This document shows, one piece after another, positions 24,832 through 33,877 of a stretch of 64,000 bases of DNA. The notes below the pieces were generated by a model. The model was not told the origin of the DNA. It was given only the letters and a program-made list of their open reading frames with translations, and did not search any database. The position numbers and the translations under genes are program-made. This DNA comes from Planctomycetaceae bacterium (GTDB lineage: Bacteria > Planctomycetota > Planctomycetia > Gemmatales > Gemmataceae): the NCBI GenBank assembly GCA_013823135.1, contig PNLP01000013.1:85869-149868 (forward strand), read 5' to 3'. Numbering within the stretch: the stretch's first letter is position 1; every line of letters begins with the position of its first letter.

Positions 24832-26799
24832 ATGCTCAGGTCATGGTGGCTCCGATCAATTGCACAGATCTTCCGATCTCGCCCACAAAAGCACCATTCC
24901 GGCACGGTGGTGGGTGCGGACCAAACGGAAACTCGCAGACACTTGGCGTTCCGTCCTCAACTGTCGGAGTTGGAAGATCGCTGGTGCCCCGCGACGTTCA
25001 CCGTGAATGCCATTACCGACACGGGTGCCGGGAGCGGGAACGCGGGTGATCTTCGCTATTGCGTTGCCAAGGCGAATTCCACAGTCGGTGCGGACACCAT
25101 CGTCTTCAGCAGCGCCGTGTTCGCCACGGCGAGGACCATCACGCTGGGTGGCACACAACTCTCGCTGACCGATACAAGCGGAGCGACGACGATCACCGGC
25201 CCGACTGCGGGTGTAACCATCGACGGAAACAATACGAGCCGCGTGTTCCTGGTAAACGCGAACGTGACGGCATCGTTCTCGCGACTGACCATCACCCGTG
25301 GCACAGACTCTGCCGGCGGTGGCATCTTAAACAATGGCAAGCTGACCCTGACCAACTGCACCATCACTGGGAACAGCGTCACCACCCCCTTCGGTGGCGG
25401 GGGCGTCTTCAACAGCGGCACGCTGACGCTGACCAACTGTACCCTCTCCAAAAACTCCACCAGCAACGGCGTAGGCGGCGGCGTTAACAACACCGGTACT
25501 GCGACGCTCACCAACTGCATCATCTCTGAAAACTCCGCCAATGGTGCCGGAGGCGGCGGCGTTCACAACAACGGTACTGCGACGCTAACCAACTGCACCA
25601 TCTCCGGAAACTCCGCCAATGGTGCCGGAGGCGGCGTCTTCAACAACTTCAGCGGCACGGTAACACTGACCAACTGCACCATCTCCGGAAACATTGCGTC
25701 CTCGGGTGCCGGTGGCGGCGTCTTCAACAACAACACCGTGACGCTGACCAAGTGCACCATCTCCGGAAACTCCTCCATCAGCGGCGGTGGCGGCGTAAAT
25801 AACAACTTCGGCACGCTGACACTGACCAACTGCACCGTCTCCGGAAACATTACATCCTTGAGTGGCGGTGGCGGCATCTTCAACAATAGCACGGCGACGC
25901 TGACCAACTGCACGCTCTCCGGAAACTCCGCCGGCAACGGCGGCGGCGGTATGTTCAACAACAGAACGGCGGCACTGACCAACTGCACCATCTCCGGAAA
26001 CGTTGCCAACGGCGGCGGCGGCGGCATGTTTAACAACAACACGGTGACGCTGACCAACTGCACCATCTCCGGAAACTCTGTCAGCAGCGGCGACAACGGC
26101 GGCGGTGTGTTCAACAACGGCACGGCGTCTCTGAGCAACACGATTCTGGCGGGAAACACGGCCGGCACCGGTCCGGATGCCTTCGGCGGATTCAACTCTC
26201 TGGGTAATAACCTGATCGGCAAGACCGACGGCAGTTCCGGGTGGGTCGGCACCGACCTCACCGGCACCATTGCCATCCCGCTGAACCCATTGCTCGCCCC
26301 GCTCGGGAACTACGGAGGGCCAACGCAGACGATGGCTCTGCTCACCGGCAGCGCCGCCATCAACGCCGGGACATCCACAGGAGCGCCCAAGACCGACCAG
26401 CGAGGCGTGAACCGCCTTGGCAACGTGGACATCGGCGCATTCGAAGTCGATATCATCAGACCAACGATCAGGATTAGCCCCCCTTCGCTGCCACTTGCTC
26501 GCAGGGGGGGCGTGGTGACTTTCACGATCACCTACGCCGATGCTGACTTCGCCACGAGCACGTTGACCGCCGCGAACATCAAACTGAACCGCACCGGCAC
26601 GGCGAACGGAACCATCGTCGTCACCGGAACGGGGAAGACCCGCACCGTGACGATCCGCAACCTCACGGGGACCGGCACGCTGAGTATTTCCATCGTCGCC
26701 GGTACCGCCTCGGACACCGCCGGGAACCTCGCCCCGGCTGCCGGACCGAGCCAGGCGTTCCTCGTTCGTCCACTCGCGCTTAACAGTCGCCCGCGGTAA
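24832..26799 (+). CDS. Secreted beta-helix repeat protein (choice-of-anchor/POMP-like)
   Basis: A 655-residue protein from ATG 24832 with AAGGA upstream; ATG 24736 is an in-frame alternative. The N-terminus carries LSELEDRWCPATFTVNA, a planctomycete export-type motif. After a calcium- or sugar-like capping region, about ten repeats of LTNCTISGNSANGAGGGVFNN type (residues ~165-440) predict a right-handed parallel beta-helix. A module with NTILAGNTAGTG and GPTQTMALLTGSAAINAGT...DQRGVNR follows, as in choice-of-anchor Q proteins, and then an Ig-like C-terminal domain. Likely cell surface or secreted. Confidence 0.85.
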   Translation: MLRSWWLRSIAQIFRSRPQKHHSGTVVGADQTETRRHLAFRPQLSELEDRWCPATFTVNAITDTGAGSGNAGDLRYCVAKANSTVGADTIVFSSAVFATARTITLGGTQLSLTDTSGATTITGPTAGVTIDGNNTSRVFLVNANVTASFSRLTITRGTDSAGGGILNNGKLTLTNCTITGNSVTTPFGGGGVFNSGTLTLTNCTLSKNSTSNGVGGGVNNTGTATLTNCIISENSANGAGGGGVHNNGTATLTNCTISGNSANGAGGGVFNNFSGTVTLTNCTISGNIASSGAGGGVFNNNTVTLTKCTISGNSSISGGGGVNNNFGTLTLTNCTVSGNITSLSGGGGIFNNSTATLTNCTLSGNSAGNGGGGMFNNRTAALTNCTISGNVANGGGGGMFNNNTVTLTNCTISGNSVSSGDNGGGVFNNGTASLSNTILAGNTAGTGPDAFGGFNSLGNNLIGKTDGSSGWVGTDLTGTIAIPLNPLLAPLGNYGGPTQTMALLTGSAAINAGTSTGAPKTDQRGVNRLGNVDIGAFEVDIIRPTIRISPPSLPLARRGGVVTFTITYADADFATSTLTAANIKLNRTGTANGTIVVTGTGKTRTVTIRNLTGTGTLSISIVAGTASDTAGNLAPAAGPSQAFLVRPLALNSRPR

Positions 26800-26820
26800 G
26801 CGTTTGCCCTGAGAGATTTT

Positions 26821-26895
26821 GGCGAGCGGGGGACGTCAGTCCCCCGAGGTGTGAGCGAAGACAAGAACTAGGGGGCTTACGCACCCCCGCTCGCC
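26821..26895. repeat. ~75-bp GGCGAGC-end palindrome with conserved loop
   Basis: Arms GGCGAGCGGGGG.. and ..CCCCCGCTCGCC enclose a loop GTGTGAGCGAAGACAAGAAC that is almost identical to those at 28086 and 36927. Starts 22 bases after the preceding stop. The left arm is partly degenerate (GACGTCAGT in place of TGCGTAAGC). Confidence 0.88.
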
Positions 26896-27016
26896 AAAAT
26901 GCCAAAATCTGAAGCGGCACCCAGATTGCTCATTCGAGTTGCCCCCAGGCGTGCCATGTGCATATAGTGGAGTATCGCCCGGCGTTTGCGGGGCCTTCGT
27001 AAGAGGTGACACCAAC

Positions 27017-27751
27017 ATGAACTACGCGGTCGATTCTTACTACGGTGACACGGCTGCTTCCGCCCCCGTGAGCGCACGGGTCGGGTTCATCCGCCGAACC
27101 TACGCTCACCTGGCCGTTGCGGTCCTCGCATTTGTAGGCGTTTCCGCAGCCCTCATCGGCTCGGGACTGGCCGACCAGATTCTTCGCGACGTGTTCATGG
27201 CCAACCGATTGGCCTGGCTCGGAACGATGATCGTGTTCATGGTTGGCACAACGGCTGCCCAGTACATGGCGCAGTCGCGGTCGTCGGTCGGCATGCAGTA
27301 TGCCGGTCTGACGCTATACGTCCTGCTGTACTCGCTGTTGTTCGTGCCGATCCTGACGATCGCGTCGAACCCGGCCTATGGCGTCGGCAACGCGAACCTG
27401 CCGATTCAGGCGGGCATCGTGACGCTGATGGTCTTCGGCGGCCTGACGGCTGCGGTGTTCATCTCCGGCAAGGACTTCTCGTTCATGGGGCCGGTCCTCA
27501 TGATCGGTTCGTTCCTGGCTCTGGGCGTGATTATCGCCGCGATGATTGGCGGGTTCAGCCTTGGACTGGTGTTCTGCTCGCTGATGGTGGCCCTGTTCGC
27601 GGGCTACGTCATCTACGACACCTCGAACATCATCCACCGCTACCGCACGGACGAACACGTGGCCGCGAGCATGGCTCTGTTCGGCTCGTTCGCGATGCTG
27701 TTCTACTACATCCTGATGCTGTTCATGAGCGGCGGCCGAAGCAACGACTGA
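27017..27751 (+). CDS. Bax inhibitor-1/YccA family membrane protein
   Basis: A 244-residue seven-helix membrane protein from ATG 27017 with AGAGGTGA upstream. [26 protein letters not shown] is the first helix region, and the C-terminal [40 protein letters not shown] contains the family's conserved Asp pair and YxxxL-type ending. BI-1 relatives act as pH-sensitive calcium leak channels or interact with FtsH. Helices are intact. A terminator follows. Confidence 0.92.
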   Translation: MNYAVDSYYGDTAASAPVSARVGFIRRTYAHLAVAVLAFVGVSAALIGSGLADQILRDVFMANRLAWLGTMIVFMVGTTAAQYMAQSRSSVGMQYAGLTLYVLLYSLLFVPILTIASNPAYGVGNANLPIQAGIVTLMVFGGLTAAVFISGKDFSFMGPVLMIGSFLALGVIIAAMIGGFSLGLVFCSLMVALFAGYVIYDTSNIIHRYRTDEHVAASMALFGSFAMLFYYILMLFMSGGRSND

Positions 27752-27775
27752 TCGTTGCAGAATGTGCAAACCACG

Positions 27776-27804
27776 AACGGCCGGGACAATGTCTCGGCCG
27801 TTTT
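27776..27804 (+). terminator. Rho-independent terminator after the BI-1 family gene
   Basis: A GC-rich stem formed by AACGGCCGGGAC and GTCTCGGCCGTT with one mismatch, followed by TTTTCG, 24 bases after the stop. Confidence 0.82.
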
Positions 27805-28085
27805 CGCGCGCAGTGGGTTCTGGAAATGGGGCGTCCCTCTCGCCTGGAATCAACGAGATCCCCAGATGATTCCGGACTCGCTCCCGGCTATCGTGGCAGA
27901 CGAATTCGGTCGTAACTATTTTAAAATATAAGCGATTGCACACGATCTGATATATGTCATTCCGGACGGATAATGTCATTCTGAGTCCGAATAACGGTTC
28001 CGGCTGTGGTGTCCCCACTTTCGTCCGGAATGACGTGTCAGGCCGTTTCACGTCTGGCCCCGTGCACCGTTTCAGGGTGTGCCGG

Positions 28086-28133
28086 GTGTGAGCGAAGCCA
28101 AGAACTCGGGGGGCTTACGCACCCCCGCTCGCC
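28086..28133. repeat. Truncated GGCGAGC-end palindrome
   Basis: Has the conserved loop GTGTGAGCGAAGCCAAGAAC and the complete right arm ending CCCCCGCTCGCC, but the left arm is missing. Nineteen bases later the transposon copy begins. Confidence 0.85.
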
Positions 28134-28142
28134 AAAAACTCA

Positions 28143-28408
28143 AGGCACACCGGGTGTGCCACTGGTTTCCGGGGTGTGCTTGGCGGTTTCGTGTGGCATG
28201 AATTGCAATGGCAAGTCGCAAACGATTGGGATGTCGTGTGATGCGGCGAATACGCTAATTCTGATATTCTTTCTTCCGGACAGGTCAACGCTTCCAGAAC
28301 GGTTCCAGGGATGGGTGGGCATATCGCCTGGAACCGATCAGAAGCAGACATCCGCTTGCATAGCAGCAAACGTTGTCTCCGGAAATCAGTGGCACACCCA
28401 GGCACACC
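28143..28408. mobile_element. ~248-bp miniature transposon, copy 2, with 9-bp target duplication
   Basis: The element covers 28152-28399. Its 21-bp terminal inverted repeats start GGGTGTGCCACTGGTTTCCG and differ at one position between the two ends. A perfect 9-bp duplication, AGGCACACC, flanks it at 28143-28151 and 28400-28408. It lacks the 133-bp insert found in copy 1 and so defines the uninterrupted form. It ends 83 bases before the next gene's ATG. Confidence 0.9.
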
Positions 28409-28490
28409 CCCCGTTTCACTCCGGCTTGCACTTTTTACCGCCATGGCGTATCGCCCCGCGTCCGGGAGTTGTCCCGCGCGGAGCCGCCGC

Positions 28491-30860
28491 ATGACCGCAC
28501 GAACCATCATCTTGACCGTCGCCGCGCTTGCCCTCGCAAGTGCCGGGTGCTCGCACAACCCAGGTTACTTCCCTTACCTGATCCCCGGCGGGCCGATCGC
28601 GGAGTCGCACGCCAAGCCCGGCGGTCGCGGTTACTTCAAGAACTTCGACCCGAAAGCCTGCAAACTTGAGATCAGTCCCAACCAGCAGATCAACGCACCG
28701 GTCGGCACGCAGGTCGTGCTCCTCGGCACGGTTGTGGACAAGGACGGCCAGCCACGGCGGTCGCGGCGGATCGAGTGGATGGTTGAGGGGCCGGGCAACA
28801 TCGTCGAGGCCGACGAATCCGGCGCGTTCCCCGGTCGCGGCTACAAGAAGGACAACAAGTACGCTGTGACGTACACGAACTACGTCACCAAGACCATCAC
28901 CCGCGGCAACACCGACGACGGCGACGACGTGATCGTCGCTCCCGGTCAGACGTTCTGCGTCATTTCGTCTGCCGTGCCCGGCGAAACCGTCATCACGGGC
29001 TACGCGCCAGAAGTCTTCAACTGGGATAACGGTCGCGTTGTCGTGAAGATCAACTGGGGCGACGGCCGCTTCTCGTTCCCGGCCCCTGCCGTCGTGCGCT
29101 TCGGCGGCGAGCACACGCTCACGACCACCGTCAGTTCCACCGCGGCCGAGGGGAGCCCGAGCGGTTACCGCATCCGGTACAAGGTGCTCGAAGGCCCGCC
29201 GACCACGCTGATGTCGCGGTCCGGCACCAGCACGAGCACGAGCCAGTCCGGGAGCAGCAACGAGGCCGAGGCGGTCACGGATGTTAATGGCGAAGGAGCA
29301 ATCCGGCTCGTTCAACCCAGCCCGAAGGCAGGCAAGACTCGCGTCGCCGTCGAGATCGTGAAGCCGGCCGAAAGCGGCACCGGCCCCGGCACGGTCGTGA
29401 GCCGTCGGGAAACCGTCATCGAGTGGGCCGAACCGCGCATCCACCTTGCGGTGAACGCCCCGACCGCGGCCGGCGTCGGCACCACGTTCCCGGTCACCAT
29501 CACACTCGACAACGATGGCTCGGTGGACAGCCGCGACGCCCGCGTGAAGCTGACGCTTTCCGACGGTGCCACGCTCGAACGGAGCGAGCCGCCGCCTTCC
29601 CGGCAGGACGCCGCCGGGGGAATCACGTTCGACCTTCCGCCCGTGCTCGGCAAGGGGAAGCAGGAAGTCACGCTTCAGGTGAAGCCGGCGCGACTCGGGC
29701 AGGTGAGCTTTAACGCCGAGGTCGCCACTGCCGACGGCCTCCAGGCCAACACGCGGGCCGTCACTCGCATCGAGCAGGGCAAGCTGCAAATGCTTGTGGA
29801 GGGGCCGGCGTCCGCAATCGCGGGCGAATCGATCCCATTCAAGGTTGCCGTCACCAACAGCGGCGCGGTTGCGGTCGATAACGTCACCGTGTGGGCACGC
29901 TACGACGAGGGGTTGCGTTACGCCGCACCAGCCAACCCGGTCGAACTATCGGCGGGCACCATCGCACCCGGCCAGACCAAGACGCTCGACCTGCCGTTGA
30001 CCGCGGCGAAGTCGGGGCGGTACGGCGTGCGTGCGACCGCCACCGCCGACGGCAGCCTGACCGCGACCGGCGAGCCCGTCGCCGTGGACGTGCAGCGTGC
30101 GGAACTGGTGCTCGCCGCGACGGGTCCGCGACTGGTGTACCTGAACCAGGACTTCGAGTGGAACGTCACGGTGCGGAACACCGGCGACGCCGCGGTTTCC
30201 AACGTCGTGGTGCGGGCCTCGCTGCCGACGGACGTGAAAATCAAGGCTGTCGAGGGTGCGAAGGTCGGAGCAGGTTCCGTCGAGTGGACCGTCCCCGAGA
30301 TGCGTGCGGGCGAACAGCGGACGTATCGCATCCCGGCGACGGCGACCCGCCTGACCGACCGTGCGACCCTGACGGCGTCCGTGCTGGCCGATGCGACGAG
30401 CGGCGCGAAGACAGTTGGCGACCCGGTTGGCTCGAAGGCCGAATCGTCGGTTGCGATCATCGGCACGCCCGCGGTGTCGCTCGTGCTGACCGCACCGGCG
30501 GGCTTGGTGGAGGTCGGCAAGCGTGCGACGTTCACCATCAAGGTGAAGAACGAGGGGACAGTGTCCGCGAGAAAGATTGAACTGACCGGGTTCGTGCCAC
30601 CGGAGTTGCGGCCCGTGCGCGGCACGGGTGCCGTGCTGGGAATCCCCAACGGCCCGGCCCCGCTGTTGGGTCGAATCGAGGGAACGGGGCGAGTCGTGTT
30701 CCCGCCGATGGAGGAGTTGCGGCCCGGCGAAACGGTCACTTTCACAGTCGATGTAGACGCGGTGCAGGCTGGGGATGCCCGGTTCCGCGTCGAGGTCGCC
30801 GCCTCGCACCTCACGAGCCCGCTGAAGGAAGAGCAGGCGGCTCGCGTCACGGCGAAGTGA
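28491..30860 (+). CDS. Large exported protein with DUF11/CARDB-type repeats
   Basis: A 789-residue protein starting MTARTIILTVAALALASAGC, with a possible lipoprotein cysteine at residue 20, although the lipobox is weak. An alternative in-frame ATG is at 28443. Residues ~55-150 include VVLLGTVVDKDGQPRRSRRIEWMVEGPG, a big-domain-like start. The rest has about four beta-sandwich repeats with patterns such as FPVTITLDNDGSVDSRDARVKLTLSDG, IPFKVAVTNSGAVAVDNVTVWARYDEG, FEWNVTVRNTGDAAVSNVVVRASLP and ATFTIKVKNEGTVSARKIELTGFVPPELR, typical of DUF11-like domains. A surface structural role is likely. It is the second large exported gene directly after a miniature transposon. Confidence 0.82.
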   Translation: MTARTIILTVAALALASAGCSHNPGYFPYLIPGGPIAESHAKPGGRGYFKNFDPKACKLEISPNQQINAPVGTQVVLLGTVVDKDGQPRRSRRIEWMVEGPGNIVEADESGAFPGRGYKKDNKYAVTYTNYVTKTITRGNTDDGDDVIVAPGQTFCVISSAVPGETVITGYAPEVFNWDNGRVVVKINWGDGRFSFPAPAVVRFGGEHTLTTTVSSTAAEGSPSGYRIRYKVLEGPPTTLMSRSGTSTSTSQSGSSNEAEAVTDVNGEGAIRLVQPSPKAGKTRVAVEIVKPAESGTGPGTVVSRRETVIEWAEPRIHLAVNAPTAAGVGTTFPVTITLDNDGSVDSRDARVKLTLSDGATLERSEPPPSRQDAAGGITFDLPPVLGKGKQEVTLQVKPARLGQVSFNAEVATADGLQANTRAVTRIEQGKLQMLVEGPASAIAGESIPFKVAVTNSGAVAVDNVTVWARYDEGLRYAAPANPVELSAGTIAPGQTKTLDLPLTAAKSGRYGVRATATADGSLTATGEPVAVDVQRAELVLAATGPRLVYLNQDFEWNVTVRNTGDAAVSNVVVRASLPTDVKIKAVEGAKVGAGSVEWTVPEMRAGEQRTYRIPATATRLTDRATLTASVLADATSGAKTVGDPVGSKAESSVAIIGTPAVSLVLTAPAGLVEVGKRATFTIKVKNEGTVSARKIELTGFVPPELRPVRGTGAVLGIPNGPAPLLGRIEGTGRVVFPPMEELRPGETVTFTVDVDAVQAGDARFRVEVAASHLTSPLKEEQAARVTAK

Positions 30861-30914
30861 TTTCACGGCAGAGCGTCGGCCTTAGCAGGCCGACGCTGCC
30901 AACTCCGGCAACAC

Positions 30915-31253
30915 TCACTCGCCGGTCATCTTCGGTGCCAACTCTTTCAACATCTCTTTCGCCTTGGCTGCGGTGTTCGCATTCGGCTTCCGCAACTCGG
31001 CGAACCCCTTCTCCAGTACGTCGGCCCGAACCGGGTCCGTCTTCCGGACATCGGCAACGAGTTGATCGTACGACGACGCTTCACTTCCCAGCGGTTGCCC
31101 CTTGGCATAGGCCTCCAGGAGTTGTTTCGCCTGGCTGATTGGAGGGTTTTGTGGAACGTCGATCACCTCTTCCTTGATCTTCCCAGGCGGATTGCACCCG
31201 ACCAGCAGTGCGGCCAGGGAAGCGACGGATCCGAAACAGATCGCGCGGATCAT
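30915..31253 (-). CDS. Small lipoprotein paired with DUF1559 gene
   Basis: A 112-residue protein with a clear lipobox, MIRAICFGSVASLAALLVGC, cysteine at residue 20. GGAGGG precedes the ATG at 31253. The mature part has two weak repeats, QAKQLLEAYAKGQPLGSEASSYDQLVADVRKTDP and FAELRKPNANTAAKAKEMLKELAPK, predicted helical. It starts 13 bases after the DUF1559 stop, so the two genes form an operon. Function unknown. Confidence 0.8.
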   Translation of the reverse strand: MIRAICFGSVASLAALLVGCNPPGKIKEEVIDVPQNPPISQAKQLLEAYAKGQPLGSEASSYDQLVADVRKTDPVRADVLEKGFAELRKPNANTAAKAKEMLKELAPKMTGE

Positions 31254-31266
31254 CGGCTGCCCTCCG

Positions 31267-32283
31267 TTAGTAGTTACCCAGGGGTTGACCATCGCTTCGG
31301 TTACCGAGCCGCTGGAAGGTGATGAGATCGATCGAGTCCTGCAGGAAGCGAACCGAGCCGTCCCCAAGCAGACCGTTCACGCCACCGGTGTGCGCACTGC
31401 GAGGAGGGATAATGCCGTAACCCCAGTCGTGGGCCCCACCCGGGCAACAGTCTCCCCCGGCGGTCGGCCACTGCCAGTTTGGCGGCGCGGCGGTGGTGAG
31501 GGTGGATTGACCAGCCGCGTACCACGCCCACATGCCACCGTTGTTCGAGCGCACCCCGGATGGCGCAGTCTTCGCCGCTGATCCGATCGCGTCCAGTTCG
31601 GCCTGGGTCGGGAAGTTCTTGTTAACGACCGCGGTGAACAACCCATTGTTGGTGAAGAAAACGTCGTAAGGGTACTTCGAGGCGCCGGACCCGGAGAGAA
31701 GCTCCGAAGCCAGTAGCGTGTTCGAAAGCCCGTCCGTCACATCCGCCATCCGGCGGTCGCTCTGATACGCAATCATGCCATTGAATCGCGTGCCAGCCCA
31801 CACCGTCTCGACGGAACTGCCTGTCGACCATCCGTAGTTCGAACCCGGCCCACTCCAGTAGTCCGATGGGTTGCCAGGAGGAGGTGCCGATGGACAGCGG
31901 AAGACCGACAGGTTGGTCTTCATCAACTGGTCGTGAGTGACGCCCCAGTTGGTTGCGTTGGCCTCGAACTGATTGAACAGCGGCCCCTGCTCGACGTAAG
32001 GAAGGATGAGGTAGCTGGCGCTGAGTGCTTCCCAGACGTTCGCACCCACCTGGCGGGCGTAGTTCCTGGGGAAGTACTGGTAGGTGTCGTGGTACGAATG
32101 CATCGCGATGCCAAGTTGCTTCAGGTTGTTCTGGCACTTCATCCGGGCGGCAGACTCTCGCACCTTTTGCACGGCGGGGAGTAGCAACCCAATCAGGATC
32201 GCGATGATCGCAATCACCACCAACAACTCAATTAATGTGAAAGCGCGGGACCCGCCCCTGGCGGGTTTGGAGAGAGAGAGCAT
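31267..32283 (-). CDS. DUF1559 family pseudopilin-like protein
   Basis: A 338-residue protein with a prepilin-type N-terminus, GGSRAFTLIELLVVIAIIAILIGLLLPAVQKVRESAARMKCQNNLKQ; cleavage is expected before FTLIE. DUF1559 hallmarks follow: LGIAMHSYHDTYQYFPRN, RCPSAPPPGNPSDY and the late motif SAHTGGVNGLLGDGSVRFLQDSI near the end. Planctomycetes have dozens of these; they are thought to need prepilin peptidase and may be surface filaments or minor pilins. It heads a two-gene operon with a small lipoprotein. Confidence 0.94.
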   Translation of the reverse strand: MLSLSKPARGGSRAFTLIELLVVIAIIAILIGLLLPAVQKVRESAARMKCQNNLKQLGIAMHSYHDTYQYFPRNYARQVGANVWEALSASYLILPYVEQGPLFNQFEANATNWGVTHDQLMKTNLSVFRCPSAPPPGNPSDYWSGPGSNYGWSTGSSVETVWAGTRFNGMIAYQSDRRMADVTDGLSNTLLASELLSGSGASKYPYDVFFTNNGLFTAVVNKNFPTQAELDAIGSAAKTAPSGVRSNNGGMWAWYAAGQSTLTTAAPPNWQWPTAGGDCCPGGAHDWGYGIIPPRSAHTGGVNGLLGDGSVRFLQDSIDLITFQRLGNRSDGQPLGNY

Positions 32284-32971
32284 GGAAGAGGTCCTACGAG
32301 AACAAGAAAAGGAAGTAGGCGAACTGAGTGAAGATGGGGGAATGCTCGAACAGGCAATTCGAACCAGGATAAACCAACTCCACTCACTATATATTATCGT
32401 CTAATCTTCACCAATTTCAAATGATTTTATTAGACGGCTCTCACAAATGATCGTGAACCGGAAATTGACATTATGCCACCCGTTGATATGACGTCTGTCT
32501 GCTCGATTCTATCCTCGAAGACTCGCCGCAAAATCATTCTCGAATCCGCCTGTTTACCTGAATCATGCTTCGTTTGCCCAATACAGACGCCGAGATCTTA
32601 TGGTCGTGGTATACATACCGAATTGGCTAAATTGATGCTGTGTGATGATGATTGATTCTTTATGGACAAATCGTGGTCGATCATTGATTGATGCGTGTGC
32701 ATATTTGCGGCTTGGGCGAACGACAAACGATCCCGGGTGCGACTTTGACCTGACATGCTTGTTCGGGCGTGAAACGCGTTCTGCCCAGGACTTCATCCAC
32801 CCTTCTCGTGTTCTTCACACTGCACGATTACAACGGACCATACCCGGGTCGCCGCCTGCTCGCCCCGGGTATCCATCCAGACAACCCCGAACTTTGTGGG
32901 TAAGCTGATGGAAGGTGGCCGATGGACTGGCTGCACTGTCGCGGGTGCTCGGTTTCCCAACAGGGAGAATC
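32284..32971. other. AT-richer non-coding region upstream of a DUF1559 gene
   Basis: About 690 bases with no convincing gene. It is visibly AT-richer than its surroundings, particularly 32390-32700. A stem GTCTAAT/ATTAGAC (32398-32404 with 32429-32435) is present. It separates divergent genes and should hold both promoters. A similar gap precedes the DUF1559 gene at 42050-43051. Confidence 0.55.
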
Positions 32972-33736
32972 ATGACCTCGACCGCCACGCTGCCCGCCGC
33001 TCCTCCCGTCACGAGGGACGTTCCGATGGCCCAGCCGCGAATCTTGATTATTGAAGACGAACGGGGACTCACACAGTCCTTGTCGTGGTACTTCAACAAG
33101 GAAGGCTACGAAACGCATGTCGCCGACAACGGCACCGAGGGGTTACGCAAGGCCCAGACCATCCTGCCCGATGTTGTGTTGCTCGACATCATGCTGCCAG
33201 GGATGAACGGCCTCGATGTCTGCCGCGAACTGCGAGCCGGGGAACGCACTCGCGAAATCCCCATCATCATGCTCACAGCCAAGTCCGAGGAGACGGATCA
33301 GGTTGTGGGGTACTCACTCGGAGCCGACGACTACGTTCCCAAGCCGTTCAACAACAAGGTGCTGCTCGCGAAGGTCAAGGCGCTCCTGCGGCGAGTGCAA
33401 GGATCGGGCGAACCCGGCGACGTGGCAGAATATCACGGCGTGAAGATCGACCGCATCCGCCACCGCGTCACGTTCAACGACGAAACACTCGACCTGACGC
33501 CAACGGAATTCCGATTGCTCGAAACACTGGTCCGGCAGCCAGGGCGTGCGTTCAGCCGGCACCAGCTCATGGATACCGCGATCGGCGAAGGCTCGATCGT
33601 GTTGGAACGGACGATCGACGTTCACATCAAGACGCTGCGTCAGAAGTTGATCCAGGCAGGCGGCGAAGGGGAGTTGATCGAGACCGTTCGCGGCGTGGGC
33701 TACCGCTTCCGCGAGGACGAGTCGCCGTCAAAGTGA
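32972..33736 (+). CDS. OmpR/PhoB-type response regulator
   Basis: A 254-residue regulator from ATG 32972 with GGGA upstream; ATG 33026 is an alternative. The receiver domain opens with RILIIEDERGLTQSL and has the phospho-acceptor Asp72 in VVLLDIMLPGMNG. SLGADDYVPKPFNNKVLL carries the conserved Lys. The C-terminal winged helix includes LTPTEFRLLETLVRQPGRAFSR and TIDVHIKTLRQKL..VRGVGYRFRE. No histidine kinase is encoded next to it in this window, so it is an orphan here; its target genes are unknown. Confidence 0.93.
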   Translation: MTSTATLPAAPPVTRDVPMAQPRILIIEDERGLTQSLSWYFNKEGYETHVADNGTEGLRKAQTILPDVVLLDIMLPGMNGLDVCRELRAGERTREIPIIMLTAKSEETDQVVGYSLGADDYVPKPFNNKVLLAKVKALLRRVQGSGEPGDVAEYHGVKIDRIRHRVTFNDETLDLTPTEFRLLETLVRQPGRAFSRHQLMDTAIGEGSIVLERTIDVHIKTLRQKLIQAGGEGELIETVRGVGYRFREDESPSK

Positions 33737-33767
33737 TGGGTCCACTGAGTTCGTGTTTCCCAGCACG

Positions 33768-33788
33768 GCGGACCCTCTGGGTCCGCCA
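33768..33788 (+). terminator. Hairpin after the response regulator gene
   Basis: Stem GGCGGACCC/GGGTCCGCC of 9 bp with a 3-nt loop, about 30 bases past the stop, followed by AGTTTGCG. A poor T-run makes this a moderate call. Confidence 0.5.
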
Positions 33789-33877
33789 GTTTGCGTAACA
33801 CTTCCTTGAGCCACGACGCCACTTCGGCTAGCTTCGATCTATCGGCTCCACCTCCGTCTCACGTCACGGGAAATGCC

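Larger units (their letters stand above)
27752..28490. other. Non-coding region with terminator, partial palindrome and transposon
   Basis: No gene was found in these 739 bases. In order it has a terminator at 27776, an AT-richer stretch around 27900-28010, a partial GGCGAGC-family palindrome at 28086-28133, and a miniature transposon copy at 28152-28399, followed by the leader of the next gene. Confidence 0.6.

Noticed and set aside
25320..26150. Regularly spaced repeats that could suggest a CRISPR array
   Set aside because: The units vary in length, are translated in frame as a beta-helix, and lack unique spacers between identical repeats.
28115..28558. Minus-strand open frame across the miniature transposon, with a similar one in copy 1
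   Set aside because: It is open in both copies but crosses element boundaries and palindromes, has no start signal, and resembles no transposase. It may be chance.
32473..32908. Two short plus-strand open frames in the AT-richer gap
   Set aside because: No ribosome binding sites, no conserved motifs and codon use unlike neighbours.
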